From positions 422,189-486,188 of the forward strand of contig WELB01000074.1 in the NCBI GenBank assembly GCA_009602725.1: a stretch of 64,000 nucleotides of DNA, given 5' to 3'. The notes beneath the pieces were generated by a model that saw nothing but the letters and a program-made list of their open reading frames with translations, was not told where the DNA came from and made no database searches. Positions 39,319-51,458 of the stretch are shown one piece after another. A program made the translations under genes and the position numbers. Within the stretch, counting starts at the first letter, position 1. Each line of letters starts with the position of its first letter. This DNA comes from Spirogloea muscicola (Eukaryota; Streptophyta; Zygnematophyceae; Spirogloeales; Spirogloeaceae).

Positions 39319-40383
39319 GGTTGAGAGAGCGGGGTGTGTGAGATATGTAGCGAGCCTGGGGCGGGAGGAGGGCGCCAGCGAGGCATCAGAGTTAGGCACT
39401 AACCTGCAAGTGAGGGCCTTGAGTGGGGAATTAGCGATCAGTGTGTTTCGCTCCGCCGCCACGCCGCTTCAGTGACCAACGTTGGTCACGAACGGGCGCG
39501 CGATTGAACTATCTATAATCAGAGCTTGAAAACAGTGACGACATCATGGAAGTCTATTAGTGTGGCAAGTGCCCGGGCGCACGGGGTGGCAGGTTGTCGG
39601 GCGGCAGCGGGCGGGGTCGTGCTGCGTGGTCGTCGGATGTCGGAGGCGCAAGGGGCTGGAAACTTCCGGGCCCGGCATCAGGCAGATGCCTCAAAGTCGG
39701 GCAGGATCTGTTGTCCTGCACCCAAATGTCTGTCGCTGGCGGTCACACTCAGCGCCGCGCGGCCCAGCAGTAGCCACGTGGCGACGCTTACGGCCCATCG
39801 ACGGGCCCGTCTCCGTCTGTATGGCCGCCACGTGGCCGAGGCTGTGAGTCCTCCCGGGCTGGCCACCCTCAATGGCGTCGGCGCAATGGTGGCCATGAGT
39901 GGTGAGAGCCCAAGCTCGGTGGCGTCAGCCATGGTGCCCCGCCCCACCGGGCGGCGAGCCTAGCTTGCGCCGCACCGGGCCTTCTGGCTTCGAAGCGCAG
40001 ACTGCGGCGACGGCAGCAGTCGTCTCGGCATTGCGAAGGGCAGCGGCGGCGACGGTGCTCCAGTGCAAGGGTGCAGCCGTTGCCGCCGCCGCCGTCGCTT
40101 ATCTCCCTTCCCTCACGGCCGCCAGCCGGAGGGCGCTGGTGGCGCCTTACTGGTGGTTCCTACGTGGGCTCAGAGGCTGGCAAGGTCTCGCTTGGGACAC
40201 ACTCGTTGTGGCGACCATCTGGCAGCCTGATCTTTTCGGCTGCATTCAGTGCTACTGCTCCTCTGCTCCAAGGTGGGGGTGCGCTGTCGACAAGTGGGGC
40301 ATGCTGCAAGTGCCTGGAAAGTCTAGCTGACCAGCGGCCAATGCTCGCGAAAGTCGAGGCACGGCAGCGGTGCTGCTCCCGTC
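39319..40383. other. Divergent promoter region between peroxiredoxin and aquaporin
   Basis: A GC-rich region of about 1 kb between two start codons pointing apart. Open frames here lack family similarity. A site II-like GGGCCCG stretch near 39679 was noticed but is not convincing. No repeat or RNA gene was recognised. Confidence 0.5.
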
Positions 40384-41637
40384 ATGGGGCTCGCCAGCAT
40401 TGTGGCTGGCGATGTGGCCATCAGCTTCTTGTGGGTGCTCTCGTCGTCGTACCTGGGCGCGGCCGCCGGCTTTGTCGCGCCATACCTCCGGCCCGGCTCC
40501 GGCGGCGACGGCGGCCATGAGGGCGGCGGCACCGTGGAGGTTGCGCTCGTGCTGGCCCTCCTACTCGCGCTGCTCACCGTCTTCGACAGTATTGCCTCTG
40601 GCCTCGGCGGTGCCTCCTTCAACCCGCTTGTCAACCTGATGTTCTACGTCGCCGGGGAGGGCTCCGACACCGTGCTGAGCCTCGGGTCCCGTGTGCCGGC
40701 TCAGGTCAGCAGCAGCTTGCACAACGAGGCTGCAGTTTGCCTGTGTATTACTGTATGTGGTCAGCCTCATCAGCCACCTTGCTGCTTGCAGCACAGCCTT
40801 ATAGCTACCCTGGCGGTACAACGACAGCTGACAGAATCGCGTCATTGCCCTCGGGCTCGCCACTGATGAGGCGCTAGGCTGTGGACTGGCAGCAGGGCAC
40901 GCATTCCCCTTGCATCCCAACTCACGAAGTCCTATGACCACGTTTGAATCCCCAATCTGATCTTCTCTTGTATGCAGACGCTAGGGGCAGCCGCTGGCGC
41001 CCTTGCGGCTCGAGGGCTTGCATTCGAGTCTTATAAGAGGAACCTCGGCGGCCCAAAGCTGGGCCCAGGGGTTGACGTCGCAACTGGTGCAGTGGTAGAG
41101 GCTGCGCTAACCGGCACAATTAATCTGATTGTGCTGTGGGCTGTGCTGGCATGCCCAGCAAACAAAACCGTGAAGACAGCTATTATGATGACTGCCACTG
41201 TCATTGTCGTGGTCTTGGGAATGCCATACTCTGGCCCCGGCATGAACCCTGCCAATGTGAGCCTGATCACTGCATAAAGTCCTGCATGCCATGCCCTAGA
41301 TGCATATTGCAATATAGCACTTGACTGGCATGCATCTTCAGTGTGCTTTGCAAGATCACATGCCCGCTTTCCTGAGTGCTCATGCTTGTTAAGCCCGTTT
41401 TTGGAAATGCTCTGCATTCCCATTCCAACTTGCATCGCAAGCTGTGGAGCGCCTGACAGAAGAGCAGCTGTGCAGGCCTTTGGCTGGGCGTATGTCGAGA
41501 AGACGCACAATACATGGGAACACTTTTACATCTATTGGGCAATGCCCACTGTCAGTACGCTTGCAGCCGCTTGGCTCTTCCGGCTCCTCCTCAAGCCGAG
41601 GACCAAAGCGACAATGGTCAAGGAGAAGGAAGCATGA
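40384..41637 (+). CDS. SIP1: Small basic intrinsic protein (SIP1-type aquaporin)
   Basis: Plant MIP-family channel; SIP1 members reside in the ER membrane and pass water. Exons 40384-40704, 40978-41256 and 41476-41637 give 253 residues, close to the usual roughly 240. It begins MGLASIVAGDVAISFLWVLSS. The first pore-loop motif is SFNPLVN (NPL in place of NPA, as variants are usual in SIPs) and the second is GMNPANAFGWAY. FYVAGEGSDT and HNTWEHFYIYW match plant SIP1. About six hydrophobic segments are visible. A Gly/His-rich insert lies in the first loop (about residues 37-48). The C-terminus is Lys-rich (KATMVKEKEA), in keeping with ER retention. Confidence 0.92.
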
Positions 41638-43897
41638 AGTGTTTTGCTTCATGCCATTGAAAGGGTAAATTGCACCTAGACTGATTGTTAGTGTTTCTTA
41701 TGGCGAGTGATAGTAATATGCCTAGTGATACGCCTGCTGTGGCAAAGCTGATGCTTGAGCCAGTTCTAGGTCTTTTCAGTAGAAGCTAGTCATAGGTCTT
41801 CTCAACAGAAGCTTTGTATATAGCCAAGAAAGTTGCAGCGCTCCTTCACGTCATCAACCTGTATATACAACCGGGTAAGGACAGATTGTACAGTACACTA
41901 CTCGTATTGGCTGAGCCTGCCTCCCCTGCTCAAGGACTGGCAACAAAGGTGCTGCAGGAGTGTGAGCAAACATGTCATTCTGTCCGATTACCATCCGAAG
42001 CTCGCCCAATGATGCATTCACAAGCACGACACTTTCAGCAGTGCTTGTGCGAGAGCGGATTAGGAGATGCCCTTCAGAAGAGGGCAGTGGCTCTGGAGGG
42101 CCAAATCAAAGGAGTGAACATGGTCGACGAGAAAATCATTATGTTAAAGGACAAGCATAATTTGCTTCTGCCATGGATAGCCCTCAATTCTTTGGACGGG
42201 AGGATCACAACTTACTGCTACGTATTTCGACCTAAGTGAGGGTTACTGAGCAGCTGCTTGTTGTAGCCACTTTTCTGACGAATCGGATGTGCTCTCTGTA
42301 GAACGTCTTCTACCTTCGCCTAGTCTGCTGGTTTGGCCTGGCATTATGCAGCAACCGCCTCCTTAGGAAAAGCTTCTTTCGTCTGAGACTTATTGTGAGG
42401 GGGTTTGGGTCTAGAAACGGAATAATATGTAGGTCTTTAAGGTCTCCTCTCCTCAGACAAAAGAAGCTCTCGAAAAGGAGGCGGCGATGAAGGTCGACTT
42501 GGAAAGATGGAAGTTGACAAGGGGGGAAGAAGCTTCCCCAGAGGGCGATGGCTGCGAAGGGCTAGCCTAGGCTAGCCTTAAGTGACGCTTTCAGAAGGAA
42601 TGCAATGTTCCTGGGCTGGCCTCTTACAGCCACCGCCCTCTCCTGGAAGCGTCCTTTTCTTCGCAGGCTAATAACTTCCGTGGTGGTGGTTTGGCTCCTC
42701 AGCTGAGCTTGTCAGATATGCATGTGCTCACTCGGGGATACATAGTGTCCCCCTTAGCTAGCTCGTTATCCCGTAACAGGACATTTGTAAGGATAGAATT
42801 GGCCTCCCTTTCAATCTCATGCGCACCGCGCGCTCCTTCTCTCTCGTTCTTCTAGAAGAGTAAGGCTCTTCCAGTAGAGGTCGATGGCTGTGATTGGCCA
42901 GCCCAGAAAAAGATAAGAACCAAGTACGAAGGGGCTAGGAAAGCGCACGGCGACCAGGGTGGCGGGCGCTGTGAGAAGCCGCTGAAACACGCAACTAAGC
43001 AAGTAACCCAAACCCAAACCCTAACCCTAATCCGATGGCCAGCCCACGGGGAACGAGCAAGTTCCTGGAAGGCGACATGCCGGGAGTGGCACGGCGAGCG
43101 CACCCACGTCGTCTCGCGTGGGCGACAAGACGGGCTCGCAGATAAGCCATACGTCGGAGCAGCCAGTCGCGCTCCCCTGAACCGTGGATTGTTTCTCCCC
43201 CCGCTGCGGCAGGCCGGCGCTCCCGCACCCCCAACTAATCGACGGGGGCCGGCCAATGGCGCGGGAGGTCCCAACCCCCCTCCAGCCTCCCCCCCTCCCC
43301 ATCATCACTTCAATCCCCAACCAGCCCCCTCCCCTTGTGGCACCCCACGCGAAGCGCGCTCCAGGAGCCCGCCACGTGCCGCTGATTCAGCCCACGGCAG
43401 CTCCGACCTGGCTCCCGTCGTCACAACCATCGCCGCCGGGTAGTCAGTCCGCCGCCGCCGCCACCTCCGCCGCCGCCGCCTCCGCCCCCGCCGCCGCCGT
43501 TGCCGCCTCTGCCNCCGCCGCCTGCTCGCAGCCGAGAGGGGAGTCTCCAGTGGAGCCGGCGCCGGGCGGGGTGCGGATCGGTGCGATAGCTACGAGCGCA
43601 ACGTCCCGCTGCTGTTGCCGTCGCCACTGCGCTCGCTGCTGCTTCTCCGCCACTGCTGCCGCTGCCGCCGCTCTGCCGATCCGTCGCCACTACCGCCGTC
43701 GCCGTCGCCGCACGGAGGGGTGAGTCCGTGCGTTCTAATCGGCAGGTCCGGTTGCCGCGACCAGGCCACTAAGATAGTCTCTGAGACGATTGAGTATTTG
43801 CCGTTACGTCGCAGCAAGCCGCTGCAGCCCCGGCGCGATCTCCTGCCAGGGCTGACGCTGACGTTCTGACGCAGCCCCTCGCCCGGAGCTGCAGCTC
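41638..43897. other. Intergenic region: unique to about 42400, LINE debris to 43030, then GC-rich leader
   Basis: 41638-42400 contains no recognisable gene. From 42530 to 42935 there are stem-loop copies (42530-42575, 42605-42660, 42862-42935) and a family C LINE tail (42690-42845) that reads LSDMHVLTRGY-stop on the plus strand. A telomere-like CCCAAA/CCCTAA run lies at 43006-43032. From 43100 to 43897 the DNA is GC-rich with GCC triplet runs and an undetermined base at 43514, probably the promoter and 5' UTR of the aminotransferase gene. Confidence 0.55.
43006..43032 (-). repeat. Telomere-like CCCAAA/CCCTAA run
   Basis: The run is two CCCAAA units followed by two CCCTAA units. Its reverse complement is TTAGGG plus TTTGGG. 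It differs from the TTTAGGG form seen at 13053-13070. It lies between LINE debris and a GC-rich promoter and may be a scrap of healed telomeric sequence. Confidence 0.7.
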
Positions 43898-46800
43898 ATG
43901 GCGCCCGGGCCGGACGTGACGGCGCTGGCCAGCAGCTTCGCGTCCAGCCGCCTGCACAAGGCTGTGCCGGCCGAGCGACCGGCCGTCGACCCCGTGCTCG
44001 GGCCGGAGTCTCGGCCTGCAGAGATTGCCACCGCAACCAACGGCGCCCACTACAACGACGTCCAGAAGGTAATTCACCTCACTGATCGCAGACGGCTGGC
44101 CTCTCAGTGCGACGCCACCTCTGCAATCAGGTCCAAGAAACTGTCTGATACTTTTACTCCAAATCTATTTGGATTTAACAGACTCACTAAATTTGCCAAG
44201 TCCCTACAAATAGTAGGGCAGGCAGCTGGGCAGCAAGTTACTTGCCTGAGGTCCTCATTGCGTTACTGGAATCACAAGTAGCGGGCAATTTACCTACAGG
44301 CTGCAGCTTTCACAATTTAAAATCATATGCTTTTGCTGAGTTCTCACAGAGGCCACTGAGTTCTCACGGAGGCCGCAGCCACACTGTCTTGCAGGAGGGA
44401 TGGCATGTCTGCCCGTCAGAGCTGGCCTTGGCCACTGTGAACCCCATCCGCATCATCACGGACGATCTGAGGCTGGACCCTTCCAACAAGAAGTCGCTTG
44501 TCTCCCTTGCCCAGGGCGACCCCACAATGTATGGCCACCTTCAGACAGCCGACGTTGTCACCAGCGCAATTGCCAAAGCCACGGAGAGCTGCAATTACAA
44601 TGGATACACCCACTCACAAGGCCTACTGGAGTGCCGAATGTAGGTTCACATTCTGAAGCTCTATATTCGGCCCACTCTTTTCGTACACCCACAATTGAGT
44701 AATGGCAGCGAGTCTTGTGCCAAATGTCACTCAACTCTTCAACCTTGGAGCAATTGTCTTTCAATGCACATCAAAGGTCTTCTTGGCACTTTGCCCTCAG
44801 TTACCCGTTGTCGTTGTGTCCGTGCTTCTACAGAGCTGTTGGAGAGTTTCTTTCAGAGAGGCTACCCTACAAAGTCTCCCCTGCTGACATCTACATTACC
44901 GCAGGCACAACAGGTGCCTTGCACGTGAGTACTGGCCTGCGTCCGTAGCTTTCAACTGCTGTTGCACCATGTCCCTACTCTTCTGTTGGACTTGCATGCA
45001 AGGTCAGAAGCTCATTGACAGAAGTTCCATGGTCAGTTGACACAGTACTTCTGCATCTGTGCAGCTGTGTATGTCAGCCATGACCAATGCAGGCCGGAGC
45101 AATATTCTGTTGCCACGCCCAGGCTACCCTGGATACATGTGCCTTTGCAGCTTCTTTGGCATAGAAGCTAGGTACTATGACCTCCTTCCAGACCAGGACT
45201 GGGAAGTTGACTGCAAACAGCTGGCCACTCTGGTAGACGAGAACACTGTGGCCATCATGTTGTGCAATCCAGGAAACCCTTGTGGCTCAGTATTCCAGCG
45301 ACGACATCTTAAGGAGGTTGGAGGCGCTGCCCTCTCACTTTGAAGCCCTCTGCATTGACTGTTGTAAGCACTAAACAGACACGATTGTTACAGGGCCTGT
45401 TATACACCACAACACGATATTATCAAGGACCTGTGGAAGGCTCCACTCCATGAGACTGCAATAGATGCTATAGGTCAACAGGGAACTTTGTCATGGCTGA
45501 CAAGGAAATTTGAACTGCAGATATGTGCTGTGGCGGAGGCTGTCAAGGTGCCAATCATTGCAGATGAGGTCTACTACGACATGACCTTTGACCAGAACGT
45601 CTTTACGCCCATGGCAGCTGTCTCACGGCGGGTGCCTGTTCTTACAGTGGGCAGCATCTCCAAGCGGTGGCTGGTTCCAGGCTGCCGCCTTGGCTGGCTT
45701 GTCATTCACGACCCTCATCACATCTTGAGAGACGGGCAGGTGTGCTGCTGTCACGTGCAGTCCTCATGTATGAGCCCTCACCATGCTCGAGAGATGGGCA
45801 GGAGTGCTGTTGTCACATGCAGTCCTCGTCTATGAGCGTTGCGAGCTGCAGGGGTGGGCGTCAGCATCACCTTCAAGCAAACCCCATCACCAGATACTGC
45901 AGATTGATCATAGCAATGCTCAGCATGGATGACAGATGTTGTCCTCAGGTTGTGGAGGCTATTGCGAAGGTTGCCCAGATCAAGGAGGGCACTAGCACCG
46001 CAAACCAGGTGATCGTGTTGCACCGCTGCGTGCTCATTGCAAGCTTTGCAAAGCTGAGTGGGAAGACTTCCAAGCAAGTTTTATGTACATGTATCTGCTG
46101 TGGCATTGCCTATCACTACTGATAAAGCCCTGATTGTAGGCCGATAAATGATACAATTGATACTTATCATGGTGCTTCCAAATTAACACCTCATTCATCA
46201 GAGCCGCAAAGGCCTACTCAGGTCCGCACTAAGCTTGCCTCACTAAGAGTAGTGCTCCTCGTCGGGCAAAATGAGAATAGCTTCTGTGGACCACTTCTGC
46301 TCCTCCTGCTGCAGGCAGCCGTAGCTGAGTTCATGCCAAAGACGCCAAGTGATTACCTGCCATCTATCATGAAGGAGCTGCAAACAGCTGCGGCTGTTTG
46401 CTATGAGCATGTGAAGCGGGTGCATGGCCTTCAGATCACGAGCCAGCCCCAAGGGGGCATGTTCCTGATGGTCTGTTCGAAATCATTGAAGCTCCGTGCT
46501 TGCATATTGATAGAAATAATCTCCATGATGAATGTCCTCAGGTCACCATAGCCTGTGCTCTCCTCTTCATCCTGCCTTGCACTAGTTTGCAACTGAAGCC
46601 TGTAATTGTGTCACGCGCAGGTAAAGATGATGCCAGGCGCCTATAAGGACATCAACAATGACATCCAATTTGCTGCTGCTCTTCTGAAGGAGGAGGCTGT
46701 TGCAGTTGTCCCAGGTGCAGATGTCGCCTTAAGTTGATAACATGTGCTTAGCGCTCAGATTAAATCTATCCCTTACTTTCCATGACTCCACATGAATCTC

Positions 46801-46975
46801 AATCATATGATATCATCAGGACTCCCTTGCTGACACTTGCTATTCCTCACTGGCAGGGGAGGCATTCAAGATGCCAAACTTTCTGAGGCTCTTCTTCGCC
46901 GTTCCTAAAGATTTCTTAGAGGAGGCCTGGCAGCGTATGGAGCAATTCTGTGCTCGGCACGCCGCTTGTGCATGA
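43898..46975 (+). CDS. TAT: Tyrosine/nicotianamine aminotransferase-like PLP enzyme
   Basis: Fold-type I aminotransferase, subgroup I gamma. In plants such enzymes convert tyrosine to 4-hydroxyphenylpyruvate for tocopherol and plastoquinone synthesis. Exons: 43898-44068, 44395-44639, 44834-44924, 45065-45316, 45521-45739, 45949-46008, 46315-46470, 46621-46714 and 46857-46975, about 468 residues. Markers are NPIRIITD, LAQGDPTMYGH, NYNGYTHSQGL, ITAGTTGALH, LLPRPGYPGY, AIMLCNPGNPCGSVF, IIADEVYYDMTF (PLP Asp and Tyr), GSISKRWLVPGCRLGW with the PLP-binding Lys, GGMFLMVKM and LRLFFAVP. Key PLP contacts are intact. The first exon (about 57 residues) is poorly conserved and could include part of a targeting region. 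The donor of exon 2 is chosen by phase. Substrate specificity is inferred from the family only. Confidence 0.9.
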
Positions 46976-48285
46976 CAACGTGCTCTTTCAGACCATCAGT
47001 GTGGGTGCTCGGATTGCCCGCTCGCCTACTCTTGACAGCAGACCTCTGATGACGAAAATCTCTCTGTGACACCTCATACTGCTATTGATGTTATTAGAAG
47101 ACCTTGCTGCATTGCAATTGACCTCTCTGCACGTGTGCACCTGTGCCAGGGTCATACATTGCTGAATTGTCACGATTTGTTGGAGGTACATATGTGCTGC
47201 AGGGATGAATTCGACTTGCATGTCACCATCACTGCTGCTCGAGCAAGCTTGCCTTCTGCATCCTTTGGCATTCAATGAGCACCGAAGCTGCTGTAACTCT
47301 GCAGCATGAGGTGCTAGCTAGCTGGCCTTTCCAAGCTGCCTGCTGCTTGAAGATGAGGGCTGAGCAACTACCTGTGGATGGCCAGCCACTGCCAGCCCAA
47401 CCTGGTGGCCAATATAGTTGCCTCCAACATTTCAGAGACTCGCTTATGGCCCTCTTGACCTGCTATTCGGATGCCCTCCTGGGCCTTCTCTCCCAGCTCC
47501 AGCAGATCGTGTGTACAGTAAGTGCAGGCTATGCAGTGCAAGAAGTTGTTTAGGCAGTTGCAATTAGCAACTCCAACAAGAATGTGACACTAATTTGTAA
47601 GGTGCTATTTGTGGAAGTACAGATATTTTCGGCCTAGCCTTCCACTGCCCCTTGTTTTTGACAGCACAATATGGCTTGAATAAAGACCACTCAGTGGTGA
47701 GGCAATCCAGCAATATCGAGCACTTCGCAGCCTGCATGGAAGTACTTTTGGATTGTATACGGTGCTTCCGCGTTGAAGGGTGGAAAGGGTAATGACCAGC
47801 TTGTGGAGTCCTGCACCTGAGCTGGTAATGAGCGAAATGTCAATTTAACGGATAGGGATGAGAGTGGCTGGGCCCCAAAAGCCTTTTGGTTTTGAGTGAG
47901 ACAAGGCCATCTATTGGTGATTTCTAGAGGGATCCTGTGGTCATATGGAGGACCTCCGCTTGGGCGGAGAAGCTCGGCCCTCTGCCAATCATAGGCGAGG
48001 CAGAAGAACGGGAACAGCGTATTTTCTGTCCTGCAGCTCCTCAGTCAACTAAGACAGTGATAGTGATGAGGGCCTTCACTCACCCGTGCACCTGCAGTCT
48101 GAATCAGTCACTGGGTTGCAAAGCGACTGCCACAACAGGCACTGAGGGCTGCAACCAATGTTGGCTGCTCACGTATCATACTTCAGTCTCGCGAGCCACC
48201 CCACCTCAGCACCTGGCTGGTCGTGACAGTCGCTCCTATGACATCAGCACTTCCTGAACGCTCGGTGCCTTTTGGGTCTTGTGTC
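46976..48285. other. Intergenic region downstream of the aminotransferase, no gene recognised
   Basis: The first part is likely 3' UTR. Only short open frames without family resemblance occur. No stem-loop repeats occur until about 48290. Confidence 0.55.
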
Positions 48286-49440
48286 CTGCTACCGCATGCG
48301 TGTGTCTGTGTCCTTACAGCGGTTCCAAGCGCTTGCTTTGCACCGCCGAGCCGGTTGCGCATTTGCAGCAGCCTCTGGCTTGCGCTGCGGCGTTGCTCTT
48401 CCTCCCCTCAGCTAATCTGACTCCCTGCTGCTGACACGGGGGTACTAAGAAGAAGGGCTCGCCCATTGGTCTTATGTAGTGTTTTGTGGTGTAGTCCTTT
48501 TTCGGCACCTCTTTCTTTGGCTTTGGACATTGTCCATTCTTTTTTGGCTGGCTTTGCCAGCCCCTCTTCTCTATGAGCGAGCACTTCCTTCATCGAGGAT
48601 AGGGGCTGGAAAAAGAGAAAGGGCTCGCCCACTGAGGATAGGGGCTGGAAAAGCCAGCCCAAAAAAGAAGGAACAAAGTACGAGAAGGGGGCCAGGGGAA
48701 GCGCTAAGGAAAACAAGCACAACAAGAAACAAAAGAAGAAAGTGCTCGCCCATAGAGAAGAGGGGCTGGCAATGCCAGTCCAAAAAAGAATGGACAATGT
48801 CCAAAGCCAAAGAAAGAGGAGCCGGAAAAAGGACTACACTACAAAACACTGCAAAATGCGTAGACGATGCACAGGGAAGCTCAGTACCCACGAGTGAGCA
48901 ACATCAGGTCTGAGTAGCTCGCTGCAGGGAAAGATGGCACTCCGCCGAGACCCAGAGGCGGCGGCCATACCACGGCCTGCTCGCGTGTGGACGGCGTGGG
49001 CAAGGGAGCGTTGAAGCGATACCGCCAGGCGCATGTGGAAGACTCGGGCGAGCGAACCGGCGTCGTTGAAGCCGGGCATCGCCCCCACAGCGCAGCTACG
49101 TATTACTCAGTAACCCCTGCTAAGCAGCCTCAGGTCAGAGAAGCTAGGCTCCTGGAAGTAGAAAGGGCTCGCCCATTGAGGATAGGGGCTGGAAAAGCCA
49201 GCCCAAAAATGAGGAACAAAGTACGAGAAGGGGGCCAGGGGAAGCGCTAAGAAAAACAAGCACAACAAGAAACAAAGCAGCTGCGTACTACTCAGTAACC
49301 CCTGCCAAGCAGCCTCAGGTCAGAGAAGCTAGGCTCCTGGAAGTGGGTCCCCTGGCCAGAGCCAGAGGCAGCGCGTGTAAAAAGAAGGGCTCGCCCGTTG
49401 TAAAAATGCCCTTCTCCACTCCTTTGGGCTGGCCTCTCCC
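48286..49440. repeat. LINE debris cluster with a local duplication
   Basis: 48290-48450 (+) carries a family A-like C-terminal scrap beginning at a YRMRV-like site. Stem-loop copies follow at about 48525-48580 (reverse), 48590-48700, 48740-48840 and 49160-49275 (forward). 48890-49090 (-) holds a family A C-terminus with AGSLARVFHMRLAV. A LINE tail block of about 68 bp occurs at 49093-49160 and again at 49278-49345, separated by one stem-loop module. No host gene is seen. Confidence 0.65.
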
Positions 49441-49449
49441 AGCTAGGAG

Positions 49450-50440
49450 GCTGCCAGAGATTCACAACAATCCAAGGAGCCTGGCAAGGCTTACTTCCCT
49501 CGCCACACCTGGAGCCACAGACTGGATCACCTCACACGCCGTGGCCAGCGCCTTCAGCATTAGCTCCGAGGCCTTTCGGACGCTGCTTCAACTCTTCCTC
49601 GGCCTCCCACCTAACTGCCTGATTGGGGTGCGCCAGTGTGAGTGCGGCTTCCGTGCAGAGGGTGCTGAGCTCGCCACTCACATGCTACGATGCCCCACTG
49701 GACCAGATGTGGTGGGCATCCACAACCTCCTCCGTGATGCTCTGGCGGGTTTGATGCGCGACGCCGGGTACCGTGCGATCGTGGAAGTGAACAACATCAT
49801 GCCTATCACCACGGATGCCCAGGGACGTCATCATCGCCGCACACTTGACATTGTGGGCGTGCAACCTGGTGGAGGACCACGGGCTTTGGTGGATGTTGTG
49901 GTTACGGAGGCCTATAAAGGTCCAGCATCGACACACATCGCTGGCCACGCAGTGGGCAGTGCTGAACAAAGAAAGTTGCAGCACTACTCCGGTTACCCCC
50001 GATGTGATCAGCTCTTGCCAGCGGCAATCGATCTTTGGCTGCTTAGGTCCTCGTTTCCTTACTCTCCTTCAAAACATAGCCAATCTAGGCTACACACGAC
50101 ATGCAGATGTGTTCCCGGCTGAGATGGGCTTGCCAGCTGCATATCTGTCGTTCTTGCGACGACGAGTTTCGGCCTGTTTGCAGCGTGCTCAGGCTAATGC
50201 TTTGCACCAGAAAGCTGGGCGAGCTCTAGTTGGTGGCAGAGGGGCTTCGTATCTGCCATCTAGTATTCAGGCATCGGTTAGCGACCTTTATGTCTTGACC
50301 CGTGGTTTCTGAGCGGGTCAATCTACTGTAGGTTATGTAGGTCTTAAGATGTGCTTGCCTTTGTACTTGGCCATTTGGCCTTCGTTTGTTTCAAACACAC
50401 GAATTTTCCAGCCACCAGTTCATCTGGCCACGCTTGCTCT
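49450..50440 (+). mobile_element. LINE family B: zinc knuckle and restriction-like endonuclease end
   Basis: The plus strand encodes a homologue of the family A C-terminus: LLQLFLGLPPNCL, a CECGF...ATHMLRC knuckle, HNLLRDALAGLMRDAGY, then RRTLDIV, 14 residues and ALVDVVVTEAY, the same Asp-Asp spacing as family A. It then has QHYSGYPRCDQLLPAAIDL. The frame shifts at about 50040 and the rest continues in the next frame through FLRRRVSACLQRAQANALH to VSDLYVLTRGF-stop at 50310-50312. The tail has TTGGCCATTTGGCC and ends near 50440 with a stem-loop-type end. The copy is 5'-truncated before the RT core. A second, minus-strand copy lies at 57645-58010. Confidence 0.8.
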
Positions 50441-51230
50441 CAAAAAGGAGGAAGTGGCTCTCCCAACGGGGGCAAGGGCTGTGAGTAGCCAGCCCGAAAA
50501 ATAATTGACAAGGTTCGAAGGGGCCAAAGTACGAGCTAAGCTCAAAAAGGCAGCCCCAAAAAGAATGAACCAAGGAAGAGCGCCCTGTCTGCCCTGTCTC
50601 GTGGTATGGCCCCTTCGAACCTTGTCAATTCTTTTCGGGCTCGCTGTCCTCTTTCTCTGTCTGCCCAGCCTGGTGGGAACACCTGGCTGGCCTCTTACAG
50701 CCACTCTTTTGATATCAGCAGCCGCAAACTTTCTCTTCACTTGCGTAGCCTCCGGCTCCGTCATCAACACCTTCTGTATGTGAGGCTCGGATGTGAGGCC
50801 CCTTCTCGTCCTTTGTTCATTCCTTTTTTGGGCTGGCTTTTTCCATGTTGTAGTGTAGTCCTTTCTCCGGCTCCTCTTGCTTTGGCTTTGGACATTGTCC
50901 ATTCTTTTTTGGGCTGGCGTGGCCAGCCCCTCTTTTCTATGGGCGCGCTTTTCTCTTTTTCCAGCCCCTATCCTCAATGGGCGAGCCCTTTCTTCTTCTT
51001 CTTTCTTCTGATTTGAGGCTCCTCACGCGTAACTACGGAGTGGTCCATCCTCCCCCGTTCTGCCACACATCTTCAGGCCCCGCAGTCGCTGCTTAGCTCG
51101 TAGTTTGGCCCCTTCGAACCTTGTCAATTCTTTTCGGGCTGGCTTCTCACAGCCCTTGCCCCCGTTGGGAGAGCCACTTCTTCTTCCGTATGCACCTGGC
51201 CGGCTTTTACCACCCAGCTATCTTCATGCT
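50441..51230. repeat. Stacked stem-loop copies upstream of the PDI-like gene
   Basis: Copies lie at about 50447-50530 (forward), 50598-50650, 50685-50715, 50800-50850, 50890-50985 and 51070-51185 (reverse). At about 51008-51040 the plus strand reads SDLRLLTRNY, a family A LINE C-terminus, directly followed by its stem-loop tail. This shows the coding end and stem-loop belong to one transcript unit. Confidence 0.7.
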
Positions 51231-51458
51231 ATCAGCAGCTACATTCTATCACTGCAGCTGGCCGGCCGCGNTCGGCCAGTTGTGAGCGCACCGTCTCGCC
51301 CGCGCCTGCCCGGCTGGCCGGGGCCGGAGCCCGGCCGCGGAGCCCGTCGGCGGCCGGCGCTCGAGCTGCGAGTCTCACTCCTGGGATGCGCCTCCGGCTG
51401 CCATCTGCTCCTGCAGCTGCTGCGCTCTGAGCACGGGCTGATCGCGCTGTGATCGCAG

